The notes beneath the pieces were generated by a model, which was given only the letters and a program-made list of their open reading frames with translations, was not told the origin of the DNA and did not search any database. A stretch of 64,000 nt of DNA from CAVYGN01 sp964413265 (GTDB lineage Bacteria; Spirochaetota; Brevinematia; Brevinematales; JAOACQ01): contig CAYPRX010000060.1 of the NCBI GenBank assembly GCA_964413265.1, positions 1 through 64,000 on the forward strand, written 5' to 3'. How positions within the stretch are numbered: the first letter of the stretch is position 1; every line of letters starts with the position of its first letter. A program made the translations under genes and the position numbers. Below, one piece after another: positions 33,245 to 40,864 of the stretch.

Positions 33245-33580
33245 TTACCTGAAAGCAATCAACGCATCGCTTTCATTATCATATATATCAAAAAAACTCG
33301 TTAGTTTTGTAAGTTCGAAAACCTTCCTTACAGATGCGTAAACATTTATAAGCTTCAAGGCACCACCGATCTTTTTCAAATTTGAAAGGCTTGAAATAAG
33401 TACGCCGATGCCGGAACTGTCTATATAACTAACCCTGTCAAGATTGATTATAACATTAACCTTGTTCTTATTCATCTCATCCTTTATCTTTTCTTTGATT
33501 TCCGGAGCATTATAAAGATCAATTTCGCCGTTAATATCGAAGATTACCACATCGCCCACTTCTCTTCTGTAAATCTCCAT
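33245..33580 (-). CDS. STAS-domain anti-sigma-factor antagonist
   Basis: The 111-residue single STAS domain has VVIFDINGEIDLYNAPEIKE, VIINLDRVSYIDSSGIGVLI and LINVYASVRKVFELTKL. The Ser in DSSG is the position phosphorylated in SpoIIAA/RsbV, so it can take part in partner switching: dephosphorylated protein binds a kinase/anti-sigma factor, and phosphorylated protein does not. The upstream gene 33 bases away encodes a PP2C phosphatase of the RsbU/SpoIIE class, the expected activator. GGGAGG lies five bases before the ATG. No sigma factor or RsbW kinase is adjacent; one RsbW-like protein lies 30 kb away at 63001. Confidence 0.92.
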   Translation of the reverse strand: MEIYRREVGDVVIFDINGEIDLYNAPEIKEKIKDEMNKNKVNVIINLDRVSYIDSSGIGVLISSLSNLKKIGGALKLINVYASVRKVFELTKLTSFFDIYDNESDALIAFR

Positions 33581-33613
33581 ATATTCCTCCCGAAAAATTC
33601 AACATTATACAGC

Positions 33614-35650
33614 TCATCTGCTCTTTAGGACCAGAAGCGTTTCGTCATCATGCTGAGGCGCAGTTCCACAGAAAGTCGTGACAGCTTCCAGAACCCTGTT
33701 GCATATTTCCCTTGCGCCGTCCTTTTTATTGTTCCTGATAACATCTTTAAATCTTTCCAGACCGAATTCCTCATGCAGCTGATTCATAGCTTCACTGATA
33801 CCGTCCGTATATAGAATAGCTATATCTCCTCTTTCAAGGATCGTATAATTCTGCCCATAATCTATATCAGACATGATCCCTATTGGCATCCCTTCGGTAT
33901 CGAGAAACTCAAATTCATCCGTATTGGCTCTGAATAATATCAAAGGTCCATGCCCGGCATTAGTATAGCTCATTATACCTTTTTCCGCATCAAATAGCAA
34001 GTAAAAGCCTGTTGCATAACGGTCTTCAACGATCTCTTCCGCTATGGTATTGTTCAGGCGGGCAATTACATCTTTAGTATCCTCATTCAGGGTCGCAACT
34101 GTCCTTAAAATACTTCTGATCATAACCATGATAAGAGCCGCAGGCACACCCTTACCGGATACATCGAACATTGTCAGAGCGACTTTATTGCTGCCAAAAT
34201 CTATATAATCATAATAATCCCCACCGACACCCTTAGCAGGTATTGAAAACCCGAAAATTTCGAATTTATCGGATTGGGGAAAGGAATGAGGAATAAGCGA
34301 TGCCTGAATTTCACCTGCAACTCCCAGTTCCTTTTCTGCCTGTTTTTTCTCCAGGACTTCCTGATACATCTGGATCTGTGTAATTGTTATTGCCGCCTGT
34401 TCCCCCAGGGTCTCCAGTAAAGACAGATCATTTTCCTGAAAGAATTTAGAATCATCCACAACGGAAAGTACCCCGAATACATCTTCCTTTGTCTTCAGAG
34501 GTACGGCTAAAAATGATGTCACAAGGATGTGATCGCTTACCGTCTGAATGAATCTTTCATCCTTCACAACATCCGGTATATATATAGCCTCCCCGGTTTC
34601 TGCAACCTCTCCGAGCAGGCCCTCTCCGATGGCTATTTTTTCAGCCTTCAGCTTTTCAATTATTATATTTTCAGTTACTGTCACATTCTGAATGTTTTTC
34701 AGAGTCTTTGTTGGAGGATACAGGCCCTTTATATAGCTAACGGAAAGCCTGTTAGTAATTTTATCCTTCAGGAGAAGAACACCCCCGCGGGCATTCGTCA
34801 CTTTTACTGAATTATCCACAATTATCTTGATAACTGTTTCAAGTTCAAATTCCTCGCCGCCAACCACGACGCTTATCTCTTTCATCAGCTGTATAAGGCT
34901 GTCTCTCTCCTTTATCAGGCTTAAAATCCTTTCTTTCAATGATTCTACGTATCCGGAATGAACTCCGAAAGCAAAAAAGCTGAATAGTATTATGGAAATG
35001 CATTGCAGTGAGAACCATATTGGTCTCTGGTAATAATTAAGAACTGACAGGACATTGTAAGCTATCTCTATTACAAAGAAAAAATAAATAATACCGCTGT
35101 AGGTCGCTACGATCTTTACATGACCGGATATTCCAATCGACATCCTCCGTACGGCTCCCCAGGCAAATATGATAAGAATTAACTTTGCCGCAATGAAAAT
35201 CCAGTTCCCAAGCCATGTTTTCAAGATCTCCACAGCATCGATTTTTGTTTGATAAGAGCTGTCGCCGTACTTTACGGAAAGGTACCCAATAACCGCTGCA
35301 AAGATGATCCCTGCCAATGCCATGCAAAGGCTGAATACAGCAACCCCCCTGATCCTTTTTTCAATAGCGATCCTTTGAGTTGAAGACATCAGATAGAAGA
35401 TCATTGTGGTGTATAACAGTTCGGCAGCCTGGAAAATAAAATAGTAGAGGTTAATTTTTGGATCATTGGTGCTCAGGAAAACCCCTAATCCCATCGCAAC
35501 ATATAAAAGGGATTTCAGCAGAACGACGAAATAAAAGAATGACAGAATAGTGAATAATCTCAGTTTATACTTGAATGCATCTATGAGTAAAAGACAGCAA
35601 AAGAAAAGCGCAATTAAGGCATCAATCCAGAAAAACACGTTCCACGCCAT
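33614..35650 (-). CDS. membrane sensor PP2C (SpoIIE-type) phosphatase with GAF domain
   Basis: The 678-residue protein has seven predicted membrane segments in residues 1-230. A short coiled linker follows, then a GAF domain (about 265-420: NARGGVLLLKDKITNRLSV, GEGLLGEVAETGEAIYIPDV), and a SpoIIE/PP2C phosphatase (about 450-678). Metal-site motifs are FSIPAKGVGGDYYDYI, MFDVSGKGVPAALIM, YTNAGHGPLI, LYTDGISEAMNQLHEEFG and the last QHDDETLLVL. It should dephosphorylate a STAS protein in response to a membrane or GAF signal; the co-transcribed STAS gene 33 bases downstream is the natural target. ATG 35650 has GGAGG five bases upstream. The 7TM-GAF-PP2C layout is common in spirochaetes. Confidence 0.9.
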   Translation of the reverse strand: MAWNVFFWIDALIALFFCCLLLIDAFKYKLRLFTILSFFYFVVLLKSLLYVAMGLGVFLSTNDPKINLYYFIFQAAELLYTTMIFYLMSSTQRIAIEKRIRGVAVFSLCMALAGIIFAAVIGYLSVKYGDSSYQTKIDAVEILKTWLGNWIFIAAKLILIIFAWGAVRRMSIGISGHVKIVATYSGIIYFFFVIEIAYNVLSVLNYYQRPIWFSLQCISIILFSFFAFGVHSGYVESLKERILSLIKERDSLIQLMKEISVVVGGEEFELETVIKIIVDNSVKVTNARGGVLLLKDKITNRLSVSYIKGLYPPTKTLKNIQNVTVTENIIIEKLKAEKIAIGEGLLGEVAETGEAIYIPDVVKDERFIQTVSDHILVTSFLAVPLKTKEDVFGVLSVVDDSKFFQENDLSLLETLGEQAAITITQIQMYQEVLEKKQAEKELGVAGEIQASLIPHSFPQSDKFEIFGFSIPAKGVGGDYYDYIDFGSNKVALTMFDVSGKGVPAALIMVMIRSILRTVATLNEDTKDVIARLNNTIAEEIVEDRYATGFYLLFDAEKGIMSYTNAGHGPLILFRANTDEFEFLDTEGMPIGIMSDIDYGQNYTILERGDIAILYTDGISEAMNQLHEEFGLERFKDVIRNNKKDGAREICNRVLEAVTTFCGTAPQHDDETLLVLKSR

Positions 35651-35669
35651 CAAGCCCTCCTCATAGGAT

Positions 35670-37595
35670 CTAATATCCTAAAATTCTTTTTAATTTTGTC
35701 AAGTATTTAGGAGACAAATACATATTCTTAGTTATGCATTTACTTTCCAGAGAACCATAACTCCTTCCTTTATAATTAGTAACAATAGTTATATCCGAAG
35801 AATAATCACGTAAATTTTTGATTTTTAATATCGAAAGCAGCTTGATATCACCCTGGCCCGTATCGAATGCAGCCAGACTGTCATTGCTGACGATGCCGTT
35901 CATCGCACCGGAGGATAAGTAATAAACCCCCGGAGAAGTTTCACTTCCGATTATCCAGATAGATGGAAGAATTCTATCCATCCATTCTAAAAAACGGTTC
36001 ACTGAAGTGTCCATCTCCTCCATCCTGTAATTTTCTGAAAAGGAGTCTATCAGTTTTCCGTTTTTATCGAATAATTTAAACTGCAGAAATGATAGCGACT
36101 TGTCAAGTTCCCCTATGACAAAGAAGCTATAATTGTTCACCCTTAAATATTCCATTACAGAATTAATACCTTGTTCTTTTCGGTAATCCATTGTAGCAAA
36201 CTTGAATTTTCCGTAATATAGGGAGTTATACAAAACGATGTCCGAATATATCGTAGGTAAATTGAAGAAATCACTCCTTAAGAGGATCAAGCCTTTATAG
36301 TAGAAGTAATCGGGATTTTCAAGCTTGATTTTGTCATTTTTAATCATCCACTCATAGTTTTCAAGCTTATCCTGGACTTTATAACTCCTATCTACCATCG
36401 AGAGGGATTTCAATTCCTGATATGCACCGTAATAGTTTTTCCTCTGTTCATAATAATTGATCATAGTTTGTCTTGGCTCAACTGCCAGCGGATATAATGT
36501 AATCGCTCTCTTGAGATTTAAAAAATATGACTTGTTTTCACCTTTTTTTATGTCTTCCATTGAACTCTCAACATGAAAAGCCGAAAGATCATGCCTTTCC
36601 GGCGCGTCAACCCTGAAATTGTTAATAACAAAGTACTCGAAAGCGTCTCTGACAAACTGGTTCCCGGGTTCCAAAGACAGTGATTCCTTATAACAATCGA
36701 CCGCTTTTGCAGTATTGATTTTTTCATATGCAAATCCCATCTTGTAAAACAGCCCGCTCATGAAAATCTTATCCTGTTGAGGTCCGTTGTTCCTTATCCA
36801 TAAATACTTCTCAATTGCCTTATCATAGCCGCTGCCCATAATCATGGCCTTATTAAGGTAACAGTCCGCTAAAAGAAGGATGCCCGAATAGAAATTATTA
36901 AAAAGTTTCTCGCCGCTTTCAAGAAGCGATATCGCTTCGTCATAATCATTCACAGACCTGTAATAATCCGCAAGGGTTACATAAACAAGTCTTTCAGTCG
37001 GATTAAGGGCAAGCGCCTTGCGGAAATAATCACGTGCTTTGACGTCATTTCCTGTTTTGAGGTAATAATTGCCGAAAGATATATAATTCTTCCAATAATT
37101 TTTATTAATTCTATCTGCTTTTTCGAGCATGGACAGCGAAAGGGGTAGTTTATTCATTTTCATATAAAGCTCAGCCATATTACGATAGACTTCAACATAA
37201 GCTGGAAAATTTGAAACGATATGATTGTAGACTTCAAGAGATTGGTCATAATGACCCAGTTCACGATATGAATTGGCCAGAATAAGCATAATATCCGGAT
37301 CGTTATTCGCATATTTCAGAGCGTTTTGCGAATTTTCCAGACTGGCCTGGAATTCACCAAGTGCGAAATAAACCAGTGCCATATATTTATAAGCGTCACC
37401 GTAATAAGGATTGATCTCTAGTGCGTTCCTGAAAGAATCTATCGCCTCAAAATACTTTTCCTGGTTGTATAGATTTATGCCGGCATCAAGATAGATTTTA
37501 GCATTAGCCGTTGTTTCCTCGGGGTAGAAGGTATTAAATAAAAAGATTATCGCTAATAAAATGAGAGAAGGCATAATTTCAGAAAATTGTTTCAC
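35670..37595 (-). CDS. secreted or membrane-anchored TPR protein
   Basis: The 641-residue protein has an N-terminal hydrophobic signal or anchor (residues 8-22) and about eight tetratricopeptide repeats from residue 28 to about 310, e.g. AGINLYNQEKYFEAIDSFRN, INPYYGDAYKYMALVYFALG and LNPTERLVYVTLADYYRSVN. The last 200 residues are beta-rich and unrecognised, with YYLSSGAMNGIVSNDSLAAF and IVTNYKGRSYGSLESK. TPR arrays bind proteins, so it may be an extracytoplasmic scaffold. It starts at GTG overlapping the DUF2225 stop (GTGA) and ends 19 bases before the PP2C gene. Confidence 0.75.
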   Translation of the reverse strand: MKQFSEIMPSLILLAIIFLFNTFYPEETTANAKIYLDAGINLYNQEKYFEAIDSFRNALEINPYYGDAYKYMALVYFALGEFQASLENSQNALKYANNDPDIMLILANSYRELGHYDQSLEVYNHIVSNFPAYVEVYRNMAELYMKMNKLPLSLSMLEKADRINKNYWKNYISFGNYYLKTGNDVKARDYFRKALALNPTERLVYVTLADYYRSVNDYDEAISLLESGEKLFNNFYSGILLLADCYLNKAMIMGSGYDKAIEKYLWIRNNGPQQDKIFMSGLFYKMGFAYEKINTAKAVDCYKESLSLEPGNQFVRDAFEYFVINNFRVDAPERHDLSAFHVESSMEDIKKGENKSYFLNLKRAITLYPLAVEPRQTMINYYEQRKNYYGAYQELKSLSMVDRSYKVQDKLENYEWMIKNDKIKLENPDYFYYKGLILLRSDFFNLPTIYSDIVLYNSLYYGKFKFATMDYRKEQGINSVMEYLRVNNYSFFVIGELDKSLSFLQFKLFDKNGKLIDSFSENYRMEEMDTSVNRFLEWMDRILPSIWIIGSETSPGVYYLSSGAMNGIVSNDSLAAFDTGQGDIKLLSILKIKNLRDYSSDITIVTNYKGRSYGSLESKCITKNMYLSPKYLTKLKRILGY

Positions 37596-38506
37596 GCCTT
37601 CCCGACTCCGCCCTGGCCAGAACCATTATTCGGGATCTCAATATTCTTAAGTGAATTCTGAAGCATATCTGTTTCTTCTCCGATTTTCTCGTAAATGTCC
37701 TTTGCAAAAAGAAGCAGGACCTCCGGTTTTTCCTTGGCTTTTTTACCGATTCCAAAAACTTTACTCAATATTTTTTTGATTTCCTCATAACTTTTAAGTT
37801 TTTTATAGGGGTCCTCAATCAGGTGAGAATTTTTGAATTTGAGTACTGCGCTTACATATAAAACTCCGTCATAGCCGAAATCTTTGTCGGTATCCGGACC
37901 GAGTGATCTTATATTCTCCATAGGCTCAACAGCTTTTGACTGATTCAATATCGCAATTTCGTAGAATTCCATCGCTTTTACACTGAATGCCCGGGACAAC
38001 TCCTGGTATTTGGCGTCGCTTGTCTGCTGAAAAAGATCTGAAAAGAGCCATGAGGCTCTCAGATAAGAAATACCTATTTTTATTGAAGGAGAAAATTTTT
38101 TCTTATCAAAAAACGGATAAGAACTTATAGCGAGGATATAGCTCGAAATACCCCCGACCACATCCCTTTTTCCCCGGTAAGCGGGTAATTTACCGAATAT
38201 TTTTATCAGATAACTAGCTCTTACTGGTTTATAATTTTTAACATTCTGCACAGCTTTGAATGGAAGGTTCGTAAAATCACTATCATCTGCTGCGTAAAGG
38301 CATGTCGGGCAGACCGTTATGGGATAAAGAAGAGGATTTATTTTACCGAACTTCTTTGTAGGAAGATATGTCCTCCTGAGTTCATTTGTAAGATCACCTG
38401 CCGATAGCCTTCCCCTGCCGGTCAGAAGCTCCTCTCTTTTAAAGGTAGTGCCGCAAACCGGGCACTTGACATCAATTTTTGAAAAAAAGGTTATTTCTTC
38501 AGCCAT
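37592..38506 (-). CDS. DUF2225-family zinc-knuckle protein
   Basis: The 304-residue protein begins with a treble-clef-like metal site, KCPVCGTTFKREEL (CxxC) and ITVCPTCLYAADDSDF (CxxC about 50 residues later), the DUF2225 signature. An all-helical region of TPR-like character follows, with RASWLFSDLFQQTSDAKYQE and FYEIAILNQ. A Gly/Asn-rich tail ends the protein. The function is unknown; spirochaete and firmicute members are often beside TPR or signalling genes. It sits between the 43-residue membrane protein (11 bases) and the TPR gene (overlap four bases), so it belongs to the signalling operon. Confidence 0.82.
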   Translation of the reverse strand: MAEEITFFSKIDVKCPVCGTTFKREELLTGRGRLSAGDLTNELRRTYLPTKKFGKINPLLYPITVCPTCLYAADDSDFTNLPFKAVQNVKNYKPVRASYLIKIFGKLPAYRGKRDVVGGISSYILAISSYPFFDKKKFSPSIKIGISYLRASWLFSDLFQQTSDAKYQELSRAFSVKAMEFYEIAILNQSKAVEPMENIRSLGPDTDKDFGYDGVLYVSAVLKFKNSHLIEDPYKKLKSYEEIKKILSKVFGIGKKAKEKPEVLLLFAKDIYEKIGEETDMLQNSLKNIEIPNNGSGQGGVGKA

Positions 38507-38516
38507 AGTTAAATTC

Positions 38517-38648
38517 CTATTTGAATAATGTTTCTGAAATATTTACAAGTACATTCTGGGGTATAAATATCATGACAGCAAAAATCAGCAGCAATATAAG
38601 GATAATTACAGTTACTGGATTATTCAGAATGTTATCAGAACGGGACAT
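38517..38648 (-). CDS. 43-residue single-span membrane protein
   Basis: A short gene on the minus strand encodes MSRSDNILNN, then a hydrophobic span (PVTVIILILLLIFAVMIFIP), then a polar tail ending ETLFK. It is supported by GGAGG six bases before its ATG, by overlapping the 3' end of the ComFB-like gene by 14 bases, and by ending 10 bases before the DUF2225 gene, filling the gap in a tightly packed operon. The positive-inside rule (Arg at N-terminus) predicts the N-terminus in the cytoplasm. It may help anchor the operon's proteins at the membrane; this is inference. Confidence 0.7.
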   Translation of the reverse strand: MSRSDNILNNPVTVIILILLLIFAVMIFIPQNVLVNISETLFK

Positions 38649-39297
38649 AAACATCCTCCAATTGAAGAACATTCTCGATTAGCTCATTATTGTCATCGGA
38701 TAAAAGCGATGGCATAACCTCGTATCCGAATTTCTTTTCATGCATTTCCCGGGCTTTTTCAATCTTTATTGTAACAATAAAATTTTTCTTTTCAAACGGC
38801 GGGTTGGCGATAATCGGTTTTGGTGCAAAGGAAAAAACACCGTCGTCCCGGGGTAAAATCTCAACAGGATTTTTCCAGAGTTCAAACATCGGAAGAGCAG
38901 GAATATTGTCTATTAAAAGCAATACGAGTGCTTCAGTTACCGGAAGTATATCCTTTGAAGATATTATTTTGCCGTAAATTTTCGGGAAAACATAATACAG
39001 TTTATTCCTTTCAAGGCTTTCAGTAACTGTGTTCTGTATTGAGGATTTAATAACTATTTTAAGTGCTTCTGAGATCCTCAGCATAATATCGGCAACAAAC
39101 TGAGGATCTTTTTGATTTTTAAGAATAATATTATTAAATCCCTTGTTACTTGTAATATACATCGGCTTGAGCCTGTTGAGAACATAGGCAGCGATCTCCT
39201 TTTTCTTGTTCTTGTCGAGTTCGCCCCTTTTAGATTCGTCGAGGCTGTCTATCATATCGAAAACAATATCCTCAACTACATTCTTCAACTCAACCAT
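38635..39297 (-). CDS. ComFB-like domain protein with unknown C-terminal region
   Basis: Residues about 1-95 of this 220-residue protein resemble the late competence ComFB family. They include LKNVVEDIVFDMIDSLDES, then KKEIAAYVLNRLKPMYITSN, which matches the I-x-A-Y-x-L-N-R-L-x-P-x-Y-v-t-s signature. In cyanobacteria and others ComFB-type proteins were recently reported as cyclic di-nucleotide receptors. The C-terminal part (about 110-220) has GVFSFAPKPIIANPPFEKK and is unrecognised. It is the first gene of the leftward signalling operon. A promoter with TTGACA lies at 39316-39344. The start has only a weak ribosome-binding site, so the exact first codon is uncertain. The family call is from one well-conserved motif. 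Confidence 0.62.
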   Translation of the reverse strand: MVELKNVVEDIVFDMIDSLDESKRGELDKNKKKEIAAYVLNRLKPMYITSNKGFNNIILKNQKDPQFVADIMLRISEALKIVIKSSIQNTVTESLERNKLYYVFPKIYGKIISSKDILPVTEALVLLLIDNIPALPMFELWKNPVEILPRDDGVFSFAPKPIIANPPFEKKNFIVTIKIEKAREMHEKKFGYEVMPSLLSDDNNELIENVLQLEDVYVPF

Positions 39298-39315
39298 ATA
39301 TAAATACCATCGATA

Positions 39316-39344
39316 TATTTTAATTTATTAAAGTTAAATGTCAA
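39316..39344 (-). promoter_or_regulatory. probable promoter for the ComFB/PP2C/STAS operon
   Basis: On the minus strand a perfect TTGACA (39344-39339), 17 bases and AAAATA (39321-39316), ending 18 bases before the first codon of the ComFB-like gene. The -35 overlaps the most upstream possible start codon of rnhC on the other strand. Confidence 0.45.
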
Positions 39345-40264
39345 ATTTGCTTTTGAACTGTTTACCCTTTAGAATATTGCGGCAAATAATCAAGAGGTTT
39401 CTGACCTTGGTTTCTAAAAAAATTAGAATTGATCCGTCACGGCAAAATGAAATTTCCAGTCTATTAAATAAAAAAAAATTCATGATTTTTAATAATGAAC
39501 ATGCCTTCTGGAGGGCAAAATCCAATAACCTGACAATAATATTTTATAAAAACGGGAGCGTTTTTTTCCAGGGCGATGGAAATGAAATACTGAGTATACT
39601 TAATGAGTGGGAGAGATTTTTACCCTTATCTCAGGAGGAATTTAATGTTGAATTTCCTGTAATTGGCCTCGATGAATCCGGAAAAGGCGACTATTTCGGT
39701 CCGCTCGTTCTGGCAGCAGCAATTTTAGACAGTTTAAGTGAAAAAGAAGCTGTGAAAACAGGCGTAATGGATTCAAAGAAAATCACCGACCATTCAATCA
39801 GGAAAATCTATTTTGAGATAAAAGATTCCATTGAACACAGGGTCAGGATAATAGAGCCCTGTGAATACAATAATTTATATAAAAAATTCGGGAATGTGAA
39901 TCTGCTGATGTTCCATGAATACACTGAACTTGTAAGACAATTCGACAGCAAGTCTTATAAAACGTTGATTCTTGACAAGTTCTCGGGCTCAGAAGTCTTG
40001 AACAGGAAGTTCAGGGAAAGCATGAATTGCGAAACAGTAATAGTTGAAAAGGGAGAGCGCTTTCCCGCAGTAGCAGCCGCCTCCATTTTTGCACGTTTTT
40101 CCTTTTTAAATTGGATTGAAAATAAATCCATTCATTCGAAGATTACTCTGCCAAGAGGAAGTGGATACGACGCTTCCATGCTTTTCATGAGGCTGAAATC
40201 CGAAATGCCTGCAAAAGAGTTTGAAAATCTTGCAAAAACTCATTTTAAAGCACATGAAAATTGA
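39338..40264 (+). CDS. rnhC: ribonuclease HIII
   Basis: The 308-residue (maximum) protein has the RNase HIII layout. An N-terminal TBP-like substrate-binding domain (NEHAFWRAKSNNLTIIFYKN, GSVFFQGDGNEI) precedes the catalytic domain starting VIGLDESGKGDYFGPLVLAA, with the D-E-S-G-K-G-D acidic pair; ILDKFSG and FPAVAAASIFARFSFLNWI supply further conserved residues. It cleaves the RNA strand of RNA-DNA hybrids and can act on RNA primers. The start is uncertain: ATG 39338 lacks a ribosome-binding site and overlaps a promoter, while TTG 39407 has AGAGG nine bases upstream and would remove 23 residues with no family match. Confidence 0.9.
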   Translation: MSNLLLNCLPFRILRQIIKRFLTLVSKKIRIDPSRQNEISSLLNKKKFMIFNNEHAFWRAKSNNLTIIFYKNGSVFFQGDGNEILSILNEWERFLPLSQEEFNVEFPVIGLDESGKGDYFGPLVLAAAILDSLSEKEAVKTGVMDSKKITDHSIRKIYFEIKDSIEHRVRIIEPCEYNNLYKKFGNVNLLMFHEYTELVRQFDSKSYKTLILDKFSGSEVLNRKFRESMNCETVIVEKGERFPAVAAASIFARFSFLNWIENKSIHSKITLPRGSGYDASMLFMRLKSEMPAKEFENLAKTHFKAHEN

Positions 40265-40320
40265 CTTTCTTGGGATGAAAGCCTATAATTTTTTATTATT
40301 CACCATATGGAGGTATGGAA

Positions 40321-40743
40321 ATGCTTGGGGTAGTATTATTTACAATCGCTCTTTTATTTTATGGCATTATTCTCTCAGGTGAAGCTGCCATAAAGGCCTT
40401 TCCGAACAGCAAGGGCTTTTTTGAAAAAATCGATAATTTTATCGAAAAAGGTCCTGCAAGGTTTTTTTTAGCGCTGATATGTCTTATTGTTGGTATCTGG
40501 AATCTTTTCGCACCGAATTTTGTCGCAACAAACGCACCGATCCTCGGTGCTCTCATCCCGTCTCTCATCCTGTGTGCCGACAGTGCGGTTATCTACCCCG
40601 GCATGATTGAAATTATAAATATTCCGGATGATTCAAAGGCGAAATATTATGAATTTGTCGAGAAATATAAAGGGATGGCCGGGGTCGTTACGATATTTTT
40701 CGGACTTCTTCACCCGATATTATTCAGGCAGATACTTTTCTAA
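40321..40743 (+). CDS. small polytopic membrane protein of unknown function
   Basis: The 140-residue protein has four hydrophobic spans (about 5-18, 45-62, 72-92 and 115-138) separated by short polar loops such as GEAAIKAFPNSKGFFEKIDN and IPDDSKAKYYEFVEKYKG. I recognise no family. ATG 40321 has GGAGG seven bases upstream; the ATG two codons earlier is too close to that site. A weak stem followed by TTTTTTATT at 40263-40302 could end rnhC before it. tRNA-Gly begins ten bases after its stop on the same strand. Confidence 0.7.
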   Translation: MLGVVLFTIALLFYGIILSGEAAIKAFPNSKGFFEKIDNFIEKGPARFFLALICLIVGIWNLFAPNFVATNAPILGALIPSLILCADSAVIYPGMIEIINIPDDSKAKYYEFVEKYKGMAGVVTIFFGLLHPILFRQILF

Positions 40744-40753
40744 CCCCGTTCAC

Positions 40754-40824
40754 GCGGCCATCGTACAGTGGCAGTACCTTAGCCTTCCAAGCTAAAGGCG
40801 CGGGTTCGATTCCCGCTGGCCGCT
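40754..40824 (+). tRNA. tRNA-Gly (anticodon TCC)
   Basis: Cloverleaf on the plus strand: acceptor GCGGCCA pairs with TGGCCGC, short D arm TCGTACAGTGGCAGTACC, anticodon stem TTAGC/GCTAA with loop CTTCCAA (anticodon TCC, reads GGA/GGG), T arm GGGTTCGATTCCC. Discriminator T; CCA not encoded. It lies between a membrane-protein gene and a histidine kinase gene on the same strand. Confidence 0.95.
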
Positions 40825-40864
40825 ATGATCAAAGCAGGTTCCTGCCTGGTTGGAGTATAGTTCA

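Noticed and set aside
40263..40302. Terminator after rnhC (CTTTC...GAAAG followed by a T-rich stretch)
   Set aside because: The stem is only five base pairs and is separated from the T run by six bases; kept only as a remark in the next gene's entry.
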